A DNA stretch of 64,000 nt from Paenibacillus barengoltzii NBRC 101215 (GTDB lineage: Bacteria > Bacillota > Bacilli > Paenibacillales > Paenibacillaceae), in the NCBI RefSeq assembly GCF_004000745.1, contig NZ_BILV01000013.1:43773-107772 (forward strand), in the 5' to 3' direction. Numbering within the stretch: position 1 is the stretch's first letter; the number at the start of each line of letters is the position of its first letter. Positions 33,225-42,152 of the stretch are shown piece after piece. Under the pieces are notes generated by a model. It did not search any database, was not told the origin of the DNA, and worked only from the letters and a program-made list of their open reading frames with translations. The position numbers were made by a program, and so were the translations under genes.

Positions 33225-34463
33225 ATGGAACGAGTGGTTATTACCGGAATGGGGATTGTGTCCCCGCTGGGCAATGATGTAGATACATTTTGGCAAGGGT
33301 TAAAGGAAGGGCGCTCTGGGATCTCGCCGATCGAACGTTTTGACGTGGCAGATTTCAGCACCAAGATCGCTGGGCAGGTTCGAGGGTTTGACGGCGAGGG
33401 GATCTTCGGGCGGAAAGAAGCTCGCAAAATGGACCTTTTCTGTCAATACGCGTTGTTTGCCGCTGAACAAGCAATTCAGGATGCGGATCTCAATCCGGAG
33501 CTGATCGACCGCGAGCGCTTTGGTGTATATGTCGGCTCGGGCATCGGCGGGATTGAAACGTTGGCGGATAACGTGAAAGTGCTCGAGAATCGCGGACCTC
33601 ATCGGGTGAGCCCAAGTCTGGTGCCAATGATGATCTCCAATATGGCGGCAGCTCAGATCAGCATCCGGTTCGGCGCGTTAGGTGAGACGTTGTCTCCCGT
33701 TACAGCTTGCTCGATCGGCAATTCGTCGATCGGCGAAGCGTTCCGGCTGATCCGAAGCGGTGAAGCCGATGTGATGATCGCCGGTGGAACCGAAGCGGCA
33801 GTGCATCCGTTGGCGCTGGCCAGCTTCGGGAATGCGACTGCGCTCTCCAAGCGGAACGACGCACCGGAGCAAGCCAGTCGGCCGTTTGACGCGGAACGCG
33901 ATGGCTTCGTGATGGGCGAAGGCGCCGGGATCGTAGTGCTTGAGTCGCTGTCGCACGCACTACGCCGGGGAGCGCGCATCCATGGCGAGCTGATCGGCTA
34001 CGGCGCCAGTTCCGATGCCTACCACGTGGTTGCTTCGCATCCCGAAGGTGCAGGGGCCTACCTTGCGATGAAGCGGGCGCTTGCTTCGGCGGGGATCACG
34101 CCGGAACAGGTTGATGTGATCAGCGCCCATGCCACAAGCACCCCCGTCGGTGATCTTGGAGAGACGAAGGGGATTAAAAAGGCGTTTGGCGAATACGCTT
34201 ATCGTATTCCGATTACGGCGAATAAATCGATGACAGGTCATATGTTTGGTGCCGCTGGCGGTGCAGAAGCGATTGCCCTGGTCCAAACGTTGAAGGAAGG
34301 CCTCATCCCGCCAACGATCAATCTGCAGAACCCTGATCCGCAATGCGATCTCGATTACGTGCCAAATGAAGCGCGCCGAGCTGAGCTGAAGATCGGGTTA
34401 TCCAACTCCTTTGGATTCGGCGGACATAACGCTGTCATCGTCGTTCGCAAATATGAAGAATAG
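33225..34463 (+). CDS. fabF: Beta-ketoacyl-ACP synthase II
   Basis: A 412-residue FabF. The catalytic triad is complete: C162 (TACSIG), H302 (HATSTPVGD) and H339 (MTGHMFGAAGG), with the GFGGHN motif near the end. It condenses malonyl-ACP with acyl-ACP in fatty acid elongation. ATG 33225 follows AAGGAGG; 33195 is an upstream in-frame ATG without a site. It is a single-gene unit away from other fab genes, divergent from an XRE regulator, so it is probably a dedicated or extra copy rather than the main operon enzyme. Confidence 0.93.
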   Translation: MERVVITGMGIVSPLGNDVDTFWQGLKEGRSGISPIERFDVADFSTKIAGQVRGFDGEGIFGRKEARKMDLFCQYALFAAEQAIQDADLNPELIDRERFGVYVGSGIGGIETLADNVKVLENRGPHRVSPSLVPMMISNMAAAQISIRFGALGETLSPVTACSIGNSSIGEAFRLIRSGEADVMIAGGTEAAVHPLALASFGNATALSKRNDAPEQASRPFDAERDGFVMGEGAGIVVLESLSHALRRGARIHGELIGYGASSDAYHVVASHPEGAGAYLAMKRALASAGITPEQVDVISAHATSTPVGDLGETKGIKKAFGEYAYRIPITANKSMTGHMFGAAGGAEAIALVQTLKEGLIPPTINLQNPDPQCDLDYVPNEARRAELKIGLSNSFGFGGHNAVIVVRKYEE

Positions 34464-34476
34464 GTTTACCCCAATC

Positions 34477-34506
34477 AACCGTTCCGCCTTTGCGGGACGG
34501 TTTTTT
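34477..34506 (+). terminator. Terminator of fabF
   Basis: Stem AACCGTTCCGC / GCGGGACGGTT (one T-G pair), then TTTTTTATTT. Confidence 0.87.
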
Positions 34507-34648
34507 ATTTCACAGGACAGGCAACTTTTGGTAGCCCTTTCACGTTAGGATAGGTAAGAGACGCCGCAGGGTGACATACAGATGAATCCGACAAAGCCGG
34601 TATCGTGCGGAAGTCTTGAAACCTTAATCCACACAGGGGGTCATAACG

Positions 34649-35764
34649 ATGGGGAAAAGGGGAATAAAGCTAACGGTTTGGGGCGTTATTACGATGCTTC
34701 TGCTTTTGCTGCTTAGCGGCTGCGGAAGTGCGAGCAATAACGCTGCTTCAGATTCGGCGTCTTCGAAAGAAGCGATGAATCAAAGCAACTGGGCGGAAAG
34801 CGAAATGGATGGAGCAGGCGTAGCTGAGACAGCAGCCAATACAGCCGTCGTGCCTGCCTCTGGTTCGGCTGCACCGGATTCAGCGGCTGCCGGGAGTACA
34901 GGGAGCGACAGTGCGGCGGTGAACTCCGCGCCGGGATTTCAGCAAGCCAATACTGATCATGGGCTCAACCGCAAGCTGATCTACCGGGCACATGTCGTGA
35001 TGGAAGTGAAAGACTACGCCAAGGCGCAATCTGAGATCCGCAATCTGGTGACGCTGGCGGGCGGCTACATTGTTGAGTTTTCCGAGAATCAATCGCAGCA
35101 TGAGCTGGGTGGCAACTTTGTGATTAAAGTTCCGGCGTCGGGCTTCTCTTCGTTCCTCGATCGGCTGGAGGCACTAAAGCCGGAGTCATTGCAGCGAAAC
35201 ATCCAGGGACAGGACGTCTCCGAGGAGTACGTTGATCTGGAATCTCGGTTAAAGGTTAAGCAGGCGATGGAAGCGCGGTACTTGAAATTCGTAGAGGAAG
35301 CGACCCAGACCAAGCAACTGGTTGAATACGTGAATGAGCTGGAGCGCATTCAAACGGAGATCGAGCAAATTAAAGGGAGAATGCGGTATCTCGACAGCAA
35401 TGTGTCCTATTCAACGATTGATATTCGCCTCTACCAGCCGGATCCAACCAAGCTGATCGCGGCATCGGGTAATGATACACCTTTGCTGGAGCGGATGAAA
35501 AACGCCTTGACAGGCAGCTTCGACATTTTGTCGATCTTCTTCCAGTGGCTTGTTGTATTCGTTGCAGGGGCTCTGCCGCCGCTTGCCATCGCTGCCCTTA
35601 TCGTCATCCCAATCTGGATCAAGCGCCGGAAGAACCGGGAGGAGCGCGAACGCCGCCGAGCGGAACTGAAGGCTTCCCAAGCGCCCGCGCCACAAAGGGA
35701 AGAGAATCCAACCTCCAGTACAGAGGAGCAGCAAGAGAATGTGGATCATCCGGAAGAGCGGTAA
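34649..35764 (+). CDS. DUF4349 lipoprotein
   Basis: A 371-residue lipoprotein: lipobox LLSGC (Cys ~25), a low-complexity Ser/Ala-rich stretch, then the DUF4349 domain (RKLIYRAHVVMEVKDYAKAQ, GGYIVEFSENQSQ, LEALKPESLQRNIQGQDVSEEYVDLESRL) with a coiled-coil part (VEYVNELERIQTEIEQIKGRM). A transmembrane helix near 285-310 and a charged cytoplasmic tail follow. Members are cell-envelope proteins of unknown role. It starts after GGGGG and ends at its own terminator at 35784. Confidence 0.85.
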   Translation: MGKRGIKLTVWGVITMLLLLLLSGCGSASNNAASDSASSKEAMNQSNWAESEMDGAGVAETAANTAVVPASGSAAPDSAAAGSTGSDSAAVNSAPGFQQANTDHGLNRKLIYRAHVVMEVKDYAKAQSEIRNLVTLAGGYIVEFSENQSQHELGGNFVIKVPASGFSSFLDRLEALKPESLQRNIQGQDVSEEYVDLESRLKVKQAMEARYLKFVEEATQTKQLVEYVNELERIQTEIEQIKGRMRYLDSNVSYSTIDIRLYQPDPTKLIAASGNDTPLLERMKNALTGSFDILSIFFQWLVVFVAGALPPLAIAALIVIPIWIKRRKNREERERRRAELKASQAPAPQREENPTSSTEEQQENVDHPEER

Positions 35765-35783
35765 AATGATCATATGAATAAAA

Positions 35784-35828
35784 AAGTAGGCCCAAGGAAA
35801 TCCAATTTCCTTAGGGCTTACTTTTTTT
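35784..35828 (+). terminator. Terminator of the DUF4349 gene
   Basis: A long stem AAGTAGGCCCAAGGAAAT / ATTTCCTTAGGGCTTACT with a 3-base loop and a mostly paired arm, then TTTTTT. Confidence 0.85.
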
Positions 35829-35942
35829 GCGGATCACGTACGTGGAACAAATTTACTTCATCTTAAACTAAACTTAAACGAAATGAATTTTGTTCTATGT
35901 TAAGATAACGGAACAAAACCCCGGAATTGAAAGGTTTGAAGC

Positions 35943-37166
35943 GTGATGTTTAAAAGCTATTTATATCCTGTTACGTTTGCTTTTGGCGTATTTCCAATTG
36001 CGGCACTGCTGTTCACTTTGCCGTTCCTCGTAGTGCAATATCGGCGGCATGGTTATGTCAACAAGGTACGGGCATTGGTACTCTATTTGTTCCTGCTCTA
36101 TTTGATGAATGCGATCTTCCTTGTAATGCTGCCGCTTCCGACCAGTCGGCACAATCTACCGCTCAGCGGCGGGGCGTTGCAATTAATTCCTTTTCATTTT
36201 ATCCATGACATTATGAAGGAGACCTCGATAGTTCCCGGAGAGCCGTCGACCTATTGGCGGTTGCTTCAGGAGCGGGCAGTTTGGCAGGTTCTCCTGAACG
36301 TGGCTTTGACGGTGCCGTTTGGGATGATGCTTCGGTATTATTTTCGTTCCGGTCCAATTGCGAGCCTGATCCTGTCATTCCTGCTGTCTTTGTTCATTGA
36401 AGTGACGCAGTTGACTGGTATCTACGGGATCTACGATCACCCTTACCGCGTCTTCGATGTCGACGATCTGATGACCAACACGCTTGGGGGCATGCTTGGA
36501 TTTCTGTTAGCCGAATGGCTGTCCCGGTATCTGCCGCGAATTGAGCATCTGGACCGCGGAGTGGACCTGACAACGAAGCGCGTATCCTATACCCGGCGCG
36601 GGTTGGCCTTAATGTTTGACTATATTGTATTGGGCATGTTGATGACAGTCATTCATGAGATCGGCATCAAGCAAGCGTACTTCGTGTCCACGGGGATTTA
36701 TTTCATGCTCATCCCATACCTGACCGGCGGACGCACCCCCGGCAAATGGTTGGTCCGAATTCAACTCATTGGTCTTCCAGCAGATCAAGGAGAGCGGAAA
36801 CCAAGCGGTCGAGTAGCCGCCGCCGTATACAACTTCTTGTCCGCCAGCCGCGAGCGGCAACCCGCAGGACTGCTGCCCTTAGTGGTCCGTTATGGGCTGC
36901 TTTATTGGGGCGTGTTTGGCCTGAACCGACTGCTGGTTTTTCCAGACAACTACGCTCCAAGCTTATTCCGGATTCTGTTAGCCATAATCATTCTAGTGGC
37001 GAATGTCGCCTTCGCCATTCATGTTGCCAAGCATTTCTTCCGGAGAGAGCCGCTGCTGTTCTACGAACAAATCAGCCGAACCGGGCATGCCATCATACTC
37101 AAAGAGAAAGCTCGCGAAGCAACTGTCTCTAATCGCCGCAAAAAATCAAGCATTAAGGAAAAATAA
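35943..37166 (+). CDS. VanZ-RDD fusion membrane protein
   Basis: A 407-residue polytopic protein. The N-terminal half is VanZ-like (LIPFHFI, ALTVPFGMML, LFIEVTQLTG, FDVDDLMTNTLGGMLGF). The C-terminal half is RDD-like (YTRRGLALMFDYIVLGMLM, GGRTPGKWLVRIQLIG). VanZ proteins of this type often occur alone; a fused RDD domain is seen in Paenibacillus. A GTG at 35943 with ATG at 35946 as alternative start; AAAGG is 8 bases upstream of the GTG. Converges with the histidine kinase 15 bases away, with no visible terminator between. Function unknown. Confidence 0.82.
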   Translation: MMFKSYLYPVTFAFGVFPIAALLFTLPFLVVQYRRHGYVNKVRALVLYLFLLYLMNAIFLVMLPLPTSRHNLPLSGGALQLIPFHFIHDIMKETSIVPGEPSTYWRLLQERAVWQVLLNVALTVPFGMMLRYYFRSGPIASLILSFLLSLFIEVTQLTGIYGIYDHPYRVFDVDDLMTNTLGGMLGFLLAEWLSRYLPRIEHLDRGVDLTTKRVSYTRRGLALMFDYIVLGMLMTVIHEIGIKQAYFVSTGIYFMLIPYLTGGRTPGKWLVRIQLIGLPADQGERKPSGRVAAAVYNFLSASRERQPAGLLPLVVRYGLLYWGVFGLNRLLVFPDNYAPSLFRILLAIIILVANVAFAIHVAKHFFRREPLLFYEQISRTGHAIILKEKAREATVSNRRKKSSIKEK

Positions 37167-37181
37167 CAGCGCCGAATTGTT

Positions 37182-38549
37182 CTACTGCGCAATTGGCAAT
37201 GTGACGATAAAAGCCGTCCCTTCCCCGGGGCGGCTTTCCGCTTCCAGGGTGCCTTGGTGGTTGGTGACGAACTCCTTGGCAATGGCTAACCCCAGCCCCA
37301 TCCCTCCGGCATGACGGGACCGCGCCTCATCCGTGCGGTAGAAGCGGTTAAACAAATAAGGCAGATGCTCAGGCGCAATGCCTGGGCCGTTGTCCTGAAC
37401 CCGGATTTGGAGCATCCGGACCGGAGCGTGTGAATCTTTCGGAGTGTTTTCCACTTCCCGCATCGATAGTTGGACTTGTCCGCCTTCCGGGGTATACCGG
37501 ATCGCATTATGCACCAGGTTCAGGAATACCTGCATCATCCGCTCTCTGTCAGCGTAGGCCGCCGCACAAGGCACTAACTCCTCGATGGAAACAGCGATGT
37601 TCTTGGCTTCGGCTTCCCAGCTGACTCGCTCCACAACGTCCCGCAGCAGGTTGCCCATATCCGTTGGTCGAAGATCCAATGGCAGCTTGCCAGCTTCTGC
37701 TAGCGACAGCTGATGCAGATCGCCGACGAGCCGGGTGAGACGGATCAACTCGTCCTGAATCGGCAGCAAGTTCTCCGGGCGAATCTCACCGCCGCCTTGC
37801 TGCAGGAGATCGAGCTTGCCGCGCACGATTGTGAGCGGTGTACGCAGCTCGTGGGCGACGTCGGCAACGAGATTGCGGCGCACCTCCTCTGCCCTTGCCA
37901 GCTGCACGGACATGTCGTTGATCGCTTGGGCCACGTTGCCATATTCGTCCTTGGAGCTGACCGGGGCTTGAATCCCAAATTCTCCGCGGCCCAGCCGGTC
38001 GATAATGGGCACCAGCCGCCGCAGGGGAGAAGTGAGCCAGCGGGAGACGAAATAAGCCATGCCCAGTGAAAGCAGGATAAATATCAACGCCCCGGCTCCA
38101 ACCAAAAACAGGACCGAGATCGGTGTCCCGATTCGGAGCTTGGACAAATTGGCTACATCCAAGTCATAGTAATAAACCCAACCAATGACTTGGTCATGGC
38201 GGGTGAGTTTACGATGAATGCCTAAACGCGTTATGAGTCGCTCTTCGATAGGGCTGCTGATCGCCAGCATTTGACCGTCGACATCCATCAGGCCGATGCT
38301 TGGCTCTAACCTGCCCTCAGGGGCGAGGCGTGCCAAATCCCCAGGAGTTAGTGCCGCCCAAGAGCTTCCATGGTGCTCATAATAGGCTTCGAGTTCCTCC
38401 TCCAGTTGATTCAGCTCCCCTGTCCTCGAGGTTTGCAGCATCACTTCTAACGAGTCCCGAATCGTGAAATAGGTGAAGAACATAAACATCAGGCTAACCC
38501 CAAAAATAAATGCGACAATGACGAGAAACAGCTTGCGGGAAACCGTCAT
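37182..38549 (-). CDS. Sensor histidine kinase with HAMP
   Basis: A 455-residue kinase: helix ~7-28, an extracytoplasmic domain of ~110 residues, helix ~150-175, then HAMP (SPLRRLVPIIDRLGRGEFGIQ), the H-box LVADVAHELRTPLTIV with H233, and an ATPase domain (VFLNLVHNAIRYTPEGG, DNGPGI, FNRFYRTDEARS, GGMGLGLAI). ATG overlaps the regulator stop by 4 bases. Divergent from a multicopper oxidase, so a metal or redox signal is plausible; the sensor domain has no clear metal-binding cluster. Confidence 0.92.
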   Translation of the reverse strand: MTVSRKLFLVIVAFIFGVSLMFMFFTYFTIRDSLEVMLQTSRTGELNQLEEELEAYYEHHGSSWAALTPGDLARLAPEGRLEPSIGLMDVDGQMLAISSPIEERLITRLGIHRKLTRHDQVIGWVYYYDLDVANLSKLRIGTPISVLFLVGAGALIFILLSLGMAYFVSRWLTSPLRRLVPIIDRLGRGEFGIQAPVSSKDEYGNVAQAINDMSVQLARAEEVRRNLVADVAHELRTPLTIVRGKLDLLQQGGGEIRPENLLPIQDELIRLTRLVGDLHQLSLAEAGKLPLDLRPTDMGNLLRDVVERVSWEAEAKNIAVSIEELVPCAAAYADRERMMQVFLNLVHNAIRYTPEGGQVQLSMREVENTPKDSHAPVRMLQIRVQDNGPGIAPEHLPYLFNRFYRTDEARSRHAGGMGLGLAIAKEFVTNHQGTLEAESRPGEGTAFIVTLPIAQ

Positions 38550-39232
38550 GACTGCGGTGCTTCAAACCGGTAACCAAACCCGTAAACCGTCTTGATGTAT
38601 ACGGGATGGGCCGGATCATCCTCAATTTTTTTGCGGATGCGGCTGATGTGAGCGTCGGCGGTTCGCTCGTCGTTGGCGAAGTCATCTTCCAGGGCAGCCA
38701 GCAGCTGAAGTCGGCTGTAGACGATCCCCGGTTTGGCGGCGAGCGTCAGCAGCAGCTTGAATTCCGTGGGGGTCAAAGCAATTTCCTCATTCCGCTTCCA
38801 TACGCGGCACTGCGCTTCCGAAATCGTTAGTTCTCCTCGCTGCAGCAACGTCTCGGCGCTCGAATTCCCCTCAATTCGACGCAGTACCGAACGGATGCGG
38901 GCCGCCAGTTCCCGCAATGAAAACGGCTTGGTCATGTAGTCGTCAGCACCTACCTCCAGCCCGATTAATTTATCAGTTTCCTCGACGCGTGCGGTCACCA
39001 TTATGATTCCAACCGATCCTGACTTTCGCAGCTCCCGGCATACTTCGATTCCACTCATCTCCGGCAGCATCCAATCGAGAACGACCAGAGAGGGTTTATG
39101 GATTGCGGCTTTGTGCAAGGCTTCCTGTCCCGTTGCAGCCGTAACAGTAAGAAACCCTTCCTGTTGCAAAAAGGGCTCCATAAATTCAATCACTTGACGC
39201 TCATCATCAACGAGCAGTAAGGTGTGCGGCAT
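38546..39232 (-). CDS. OmpR-family response regulator
   Basis: A 228-residue regulator. Receiver: acidic pocket DDER, phospho-acceptor D53 (LVVLDWMLPE), conserved Lys in MTKPFS. DNA-binding domain: winged helix with LTPTEFKLLLTLA and TADAHISRIRKKIEDD. ATG 39232 is chosen from MPHTLLLVDDE, with GGGAGG 10 bases upstream; the longer ORF lacks support. Kinase follows with a 4-base overlap. Divergent, 162 bases, from the multicopper oxidase, which is a reasonable target. Confidence 0.93.
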   Translation of the reverse strand: MPHTLLLVDDERQVIEFMEPFLQQEGFLTVTAATGQEALHKAAIHKPSLVVLDWMLPEMSGIEVCRELRKSGSVGIIMVTARVEETDKLIGLEVGADDYMTKPFSLRELAARIRSVLRRIEGNSSAETLLQRGELTISEAQCRVWKRNEEIALTPTEFKLLLTLAAKPGIVYSRLQLLAALEDDFANDERTADAHISRIRKKIEDDPAHPVYIKTVYGFGYRFEAPQS

Positions 39233-39394
39233 AGATGATTGTCCTCCCAGACCTGTTTTGTTCTCATTATATCCGTAATCTTCATGCTTTCCATCCCCGA
39301 CCCGAGATTTCACGGAACCCGTAAAGGATCGTCATAAGTTCACAACATTTGTTGGATATGATGGGATCGAGCCAAGAAGAAGGGGGAAGTGAAG

Positions 39395-40876
39395 TTGACT
39401 GGAATCGGCTTGATATGGAAAAAAACAACACTCTGGATCGCAGGCTTTGTTGTTTTGCTGCTCTTAGCTTCCTGCGGCTACAACGATTTACGCTTTCCAG
39501 AGGAAGTGGATATGAGTCAAATGCATCATGGGGCCGCAAATGGCAGCCATGAAAGTCAGGAACACGAAGGTCACGCAACATCTGGCCCCGGCGCATCGGC
39601 AGCAGCGGTATCCTGCACCGAGTTGAAGGAGGCCCAACCTGCCGCAGGAGAGCAGGTGAGAGGCTTTGCGTTAACAGCAGCGAAGTCGAACCTGACCTTG
39701 GACAATGGAAAACAGACAGAGGCCTGGACGTTCAACGGAACGACGCCGGGGCCGGAGCTACGGGTTCAGGAAGGGGAACGTGTCAGAGTCACTTTGACCA
39801 ACCAGGATATCGACAAAGGGGTGACAATTCATTGGCACGGGGTGATTCTGCCTTGCTCCCAAGACGGGGTTGCGGGAGTCACGCAGGACGCGGTATGGCC
39901 CGGCGAGCAATTTACTTATGAATTTATCGCGCGTTATCCTGGGACCTACTGGTATCATTCCCATCAGCAAAGCTCGGAGCAGGCAGGCAAAGGGCTGATC
40001 GGCCGACTGATCGTTGAGCCCAAACAGCAGGCGTTTAAATACGATCGTGATTATGCGGTCACCTTGCAGCTGCTGAACGAGAAGTGGAAGCTGACCAATG
40101 GACATAACGAGGGGGTGCAGCTTGATGCAGCACCAGGAGAAACGGTTCGATTGCGGCTGATTAACGCATATAGTGAAGTCCAATGGATCGGGGTAGCCGG
40201 GGCCGAGTTTCAGGTCATCTCGATGGATGGGCAAGACCTGAATGGCCCAGGGATGCTCCGGGAGCAATGGATTCCGATCGGTGGGGGCCAGCGGTATGAT
40301 GTGCTGTTTACGATGCCGGCAAGCGGGCAGGTCAAGGTATACAGCAAAGAACACAAAGCTTGGAACATTCGGCTGGGGAGCGGGCCGACGCCGGAAGCAC
40401 TGAGCAAAGATGCGCCGGATTTTGACTTTACGAATTATGGTACTCCGCTGGATGACGGGATTAGTTCGGAGATGAAGTTCGACCGGGTCTATGATCTGAA
40501 GCTCGGGATTCTTGATATTAACGGCAAAAAATTTCACGAGATCCCCCCGATCCTGGTGAAGGAAGGGGAGTGGATCAAAATCCGGTTTAAGCATACATTT
40601 GGCGGTCCGCACCCGATGCATTTGCACGGCCACGTCTTTAAGATTTTGACCAAGAACGGCAAACCGCTGACCGGAAGTCCCATTTATGCGGACAGCGTTC
40701 TCCTGTTCAGCGGGGAGGAATACGAAGTCGCTTTCCAAGCAGATAATCCAGGCTTGTGGATGGAACATTGTCACAATCTGGGCCATGCAGCTAACGGGAT
40801 GACAATGATGGTGAATTATGAAGGCTTGACGACGCCGTATCGCGTGGGAACGAAATCCGGGAATCTTCCGGACTAA
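39395..40876 (+). CDS. Multicopper oxidase, lipoprotein-type
   Basis: A 493-residue oxidase with a lipoprotein signal (lipobox LLASC), then a Met/His-rich segment (MSQMHHGAANGSHESQEHEGH) that may bind Cu. All four copper-site motifs are present: HWHG, HSHQQ, HPMHLHGH and HCHNLGHAANGM; the last carries the type 1 copper Cys, flanked by His. TTG 39395 is chosen because AGGGGG lies 8 bases before it; GTG 39389 is too close. Likely oxidises Cu(I) or phenolics at the cell surface. Divergent from a two-component system and followed by a small membrane protein. Confidence 0.9.
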   Translation: MTGIGLIWKKTTLWIAGFVVLLLLASCGYNDLRFPEEVDMSQMHHGAANGSHESQEHEGHATSGPGASAAAVSCTELKEAQPAAGEQVRGFALTAAKSNLTLDNGKQTEAWTFNGTTPGPELRVQEGERVRVTLTNQDIDKGVTIHWHGVILPCSQDGVAGVTQDAVWPGEQFTYEFIARYPGTYWYHSHQQSSEQAGKGLIGRLIVEPKQQAFKYDRDYAVTLQLLNEKWKLTNGHNEGVQLDAAPGETVRLRLINAYSEVQWIGVAGAEFQVISMDGQDLNGPGMLREQWIPIGGGQRYDVLFTMPASGQVKVYSKEHKAWNIRLGSGPTPEALSKDAPDFDFTNYGTPLDDGISSEMKFDRVYDLKLGILDINGKKFHEIPPILVKEGEWIKIRFKHTFGGPHPMHLHGHVFKILTKNGKPLTGSPIYADSVLLFSGEEYEVAFQADNPGLWMEHCHNLGHAANGMTMMVNYEGLTTPYRVGTKSGNLPD

Positions 40877-40916
40877 TGAAATCAAATCTTCGACAGAATT
40901 TAGGAGGAACTTTACG

Positions 40917-41123
40917 ATGAAAAAAACACTTTGGTTTGTTGTTGCCTTGATCGGTGGTTTAATAGGCGGGTTGGTACTCAGTGAAATCATTGCGATCAGT
41001 GCGGTTACCTTGCTTCGCGGGGATCTCTCCTGGCTCAGAGGCATCAAGTACTTACCGCTGGTGACTGCGGCGTTGGCCGGCTTCTATGTACTGAAGCGGC
41101 CGCCGCGCGGCAGTCATCGCTAA
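40917..41123 (+). CDS. DUF5957-type small membrane protein
   Basis: A 68-residue protein with two transmembrane helices (LWFVVALIGGLIGGLVLSEIIAI and IKYLPLVTAALAGFYVLK), matching the DUF5957 pattern. TAGGAGG precedes the ATG. It follows the multicopper oxidase by 40 bases and is likely in the same operon. Its end overlaps by 4 bases the convergent LysR gene. Function unknown. Confidence 0.75.
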   Translation: MKKTLWFVVALIGGLIGGLVLSEIIAISAVTLLRGDLSWLRGIKYLPLVTAALAGFYVLKRPPRGSHR

Positions 41124-42016
41124 GTCGCAAGAGGCAAAGCCTCGCTGAAATATTCGTTGAGGAACTGACGGAAGCGCCGTGCTGCTTCAGATAAGTAACG
41201 CCGTTCCAGCCAAGCAACGGAGTAAATGCGCCGGCAATCCGGGCTTTCGATGCGCAGCATCGGGTAGCCAGGGCGTTCATCCTTCCAACAGGCTGGCATG
41301 AACGCAACGCCTAATCCCGCTTTAACGAGGCTGCCCAGCGCGCTGGGTTCATCGACCTCGCACACGATGCGCGGACGGAAGCCTGCAGCATGGCAGAACG
41401 ATTCGTTGATTTTACGAAACGGATGCCCCGTCTTATATTCAATAAAAGATTCATCCGCCACATCTTCGAGGCGGATGCTTTCGTGTTCCGCCAGCCGGTG
41501 ACCGGGGGGGAGCGCTAAGAACACTTCGGCATTTAGCACCGGTTGCTCGCACACCCCCGGATAATCCAGGGAGGAAGCGGTGAAGCAGAGATCGACCTCC
41601 CCGCTTTCAAGCAGTTGGATCATCTCTTCATCGGATGCGGGAGACGTCTGGAGAATCCGGAAATTAACCTCCGGATAAACCTCGCGAAAGGCTCCCAGCG
41701 CCCCTGTAATACGCCCTAGCGCATTGGTCGCCAAATGGATGCTGCCGCGCTCCATCCCCGCCAGATCTGCCACCTCTCGGCGCCCTTCCTCCAGAACATC
41801 CAGCGCGGTCTCCACTTTTTTCAGAAAAGCTTTACCAAAAGCGTTGAGCCGAATTTGACGGTTCTGTCGATCAAACAGCGGCACCCCCAGATCCTCCTCA
41901 AGCCTGGAGATCGTCTTACTGAGCGCCGGCTGGGCGATATGCAGCTCTTGGGCGGCTCGGGTCATATGCTCCAAACGAGCAACAGTACGAAAATATTCCA
42001 ATTGCAACAGCTCCAT
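41120..42016 (-). CDS. LysR-family transcriptional regulator
   Basis: A 298-residue LysR: winged helix (LEYFRTVARLEHMTRAAQELHIAQPALSKTISRLE) and the periplasmic-binding-like effector domain (LASLEAIK-type elements replaced by SFIEYKTGHPFRKINES and DEPSALGSLVKAGLGVAFMP). Divergent from an MFS exporter across 136 bases of very AT-rich DNA, the classic LysR-target arrangement. The start MELLQLEYF follows the usual LysR opening. The ligand is unknown. Confidence 0.9.
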   Translation of the reverse strand: MELLQLEYFRTVARLEHMTRAAQELHIAQPALSKTISRLEEDLGVPLFDRQNRQIRLNAFGKAFLKKVETALDVLEEGRREVADLAGMERGSIHLATNALGRITGALGAFREVYPEVNFRILQTSPASDEEMIQLLESGEVDLCFTASSLDYPGVCEQPVLNAEVFLALPPGHRLAEHESIRLEDVADESFIEYKTGHPFRKINESFCHAAGFRPRIVCEVDEPSALGSLVKAGLGVAFMPACWKDERPGYPMLRIESPDCRRIYSVAWLERRYLSEAARRFRQFLNEYFSEALPLAT

Positions 42017-42152
42017 CTCGACATCAACTCCTTCTGGTTTACTTTAATCGATAACCTCAAGTGTATGAATATATAATTTAATATATATTTTTCATTATTA
42101 TTATTCAATCATACAATAAGTGGTGAGGAGATCGATAGGAAGGGAGATTGCA

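Noticed and set aside
34500..34648. Riboswitch upstream of the DUF4349 gene
   Set aside because: GC-rich stretches are present but no conserved riboswitch core (cobalamin, c-di-GMP, c-di-AMP) could be matched by eye.
39758..41047. 429-codon open frame on the minus strand across the multicopper oxidase
   Set aside because: The plus strand has all four copper motifs; the minus frame gives no recognisable protein and no start signal.
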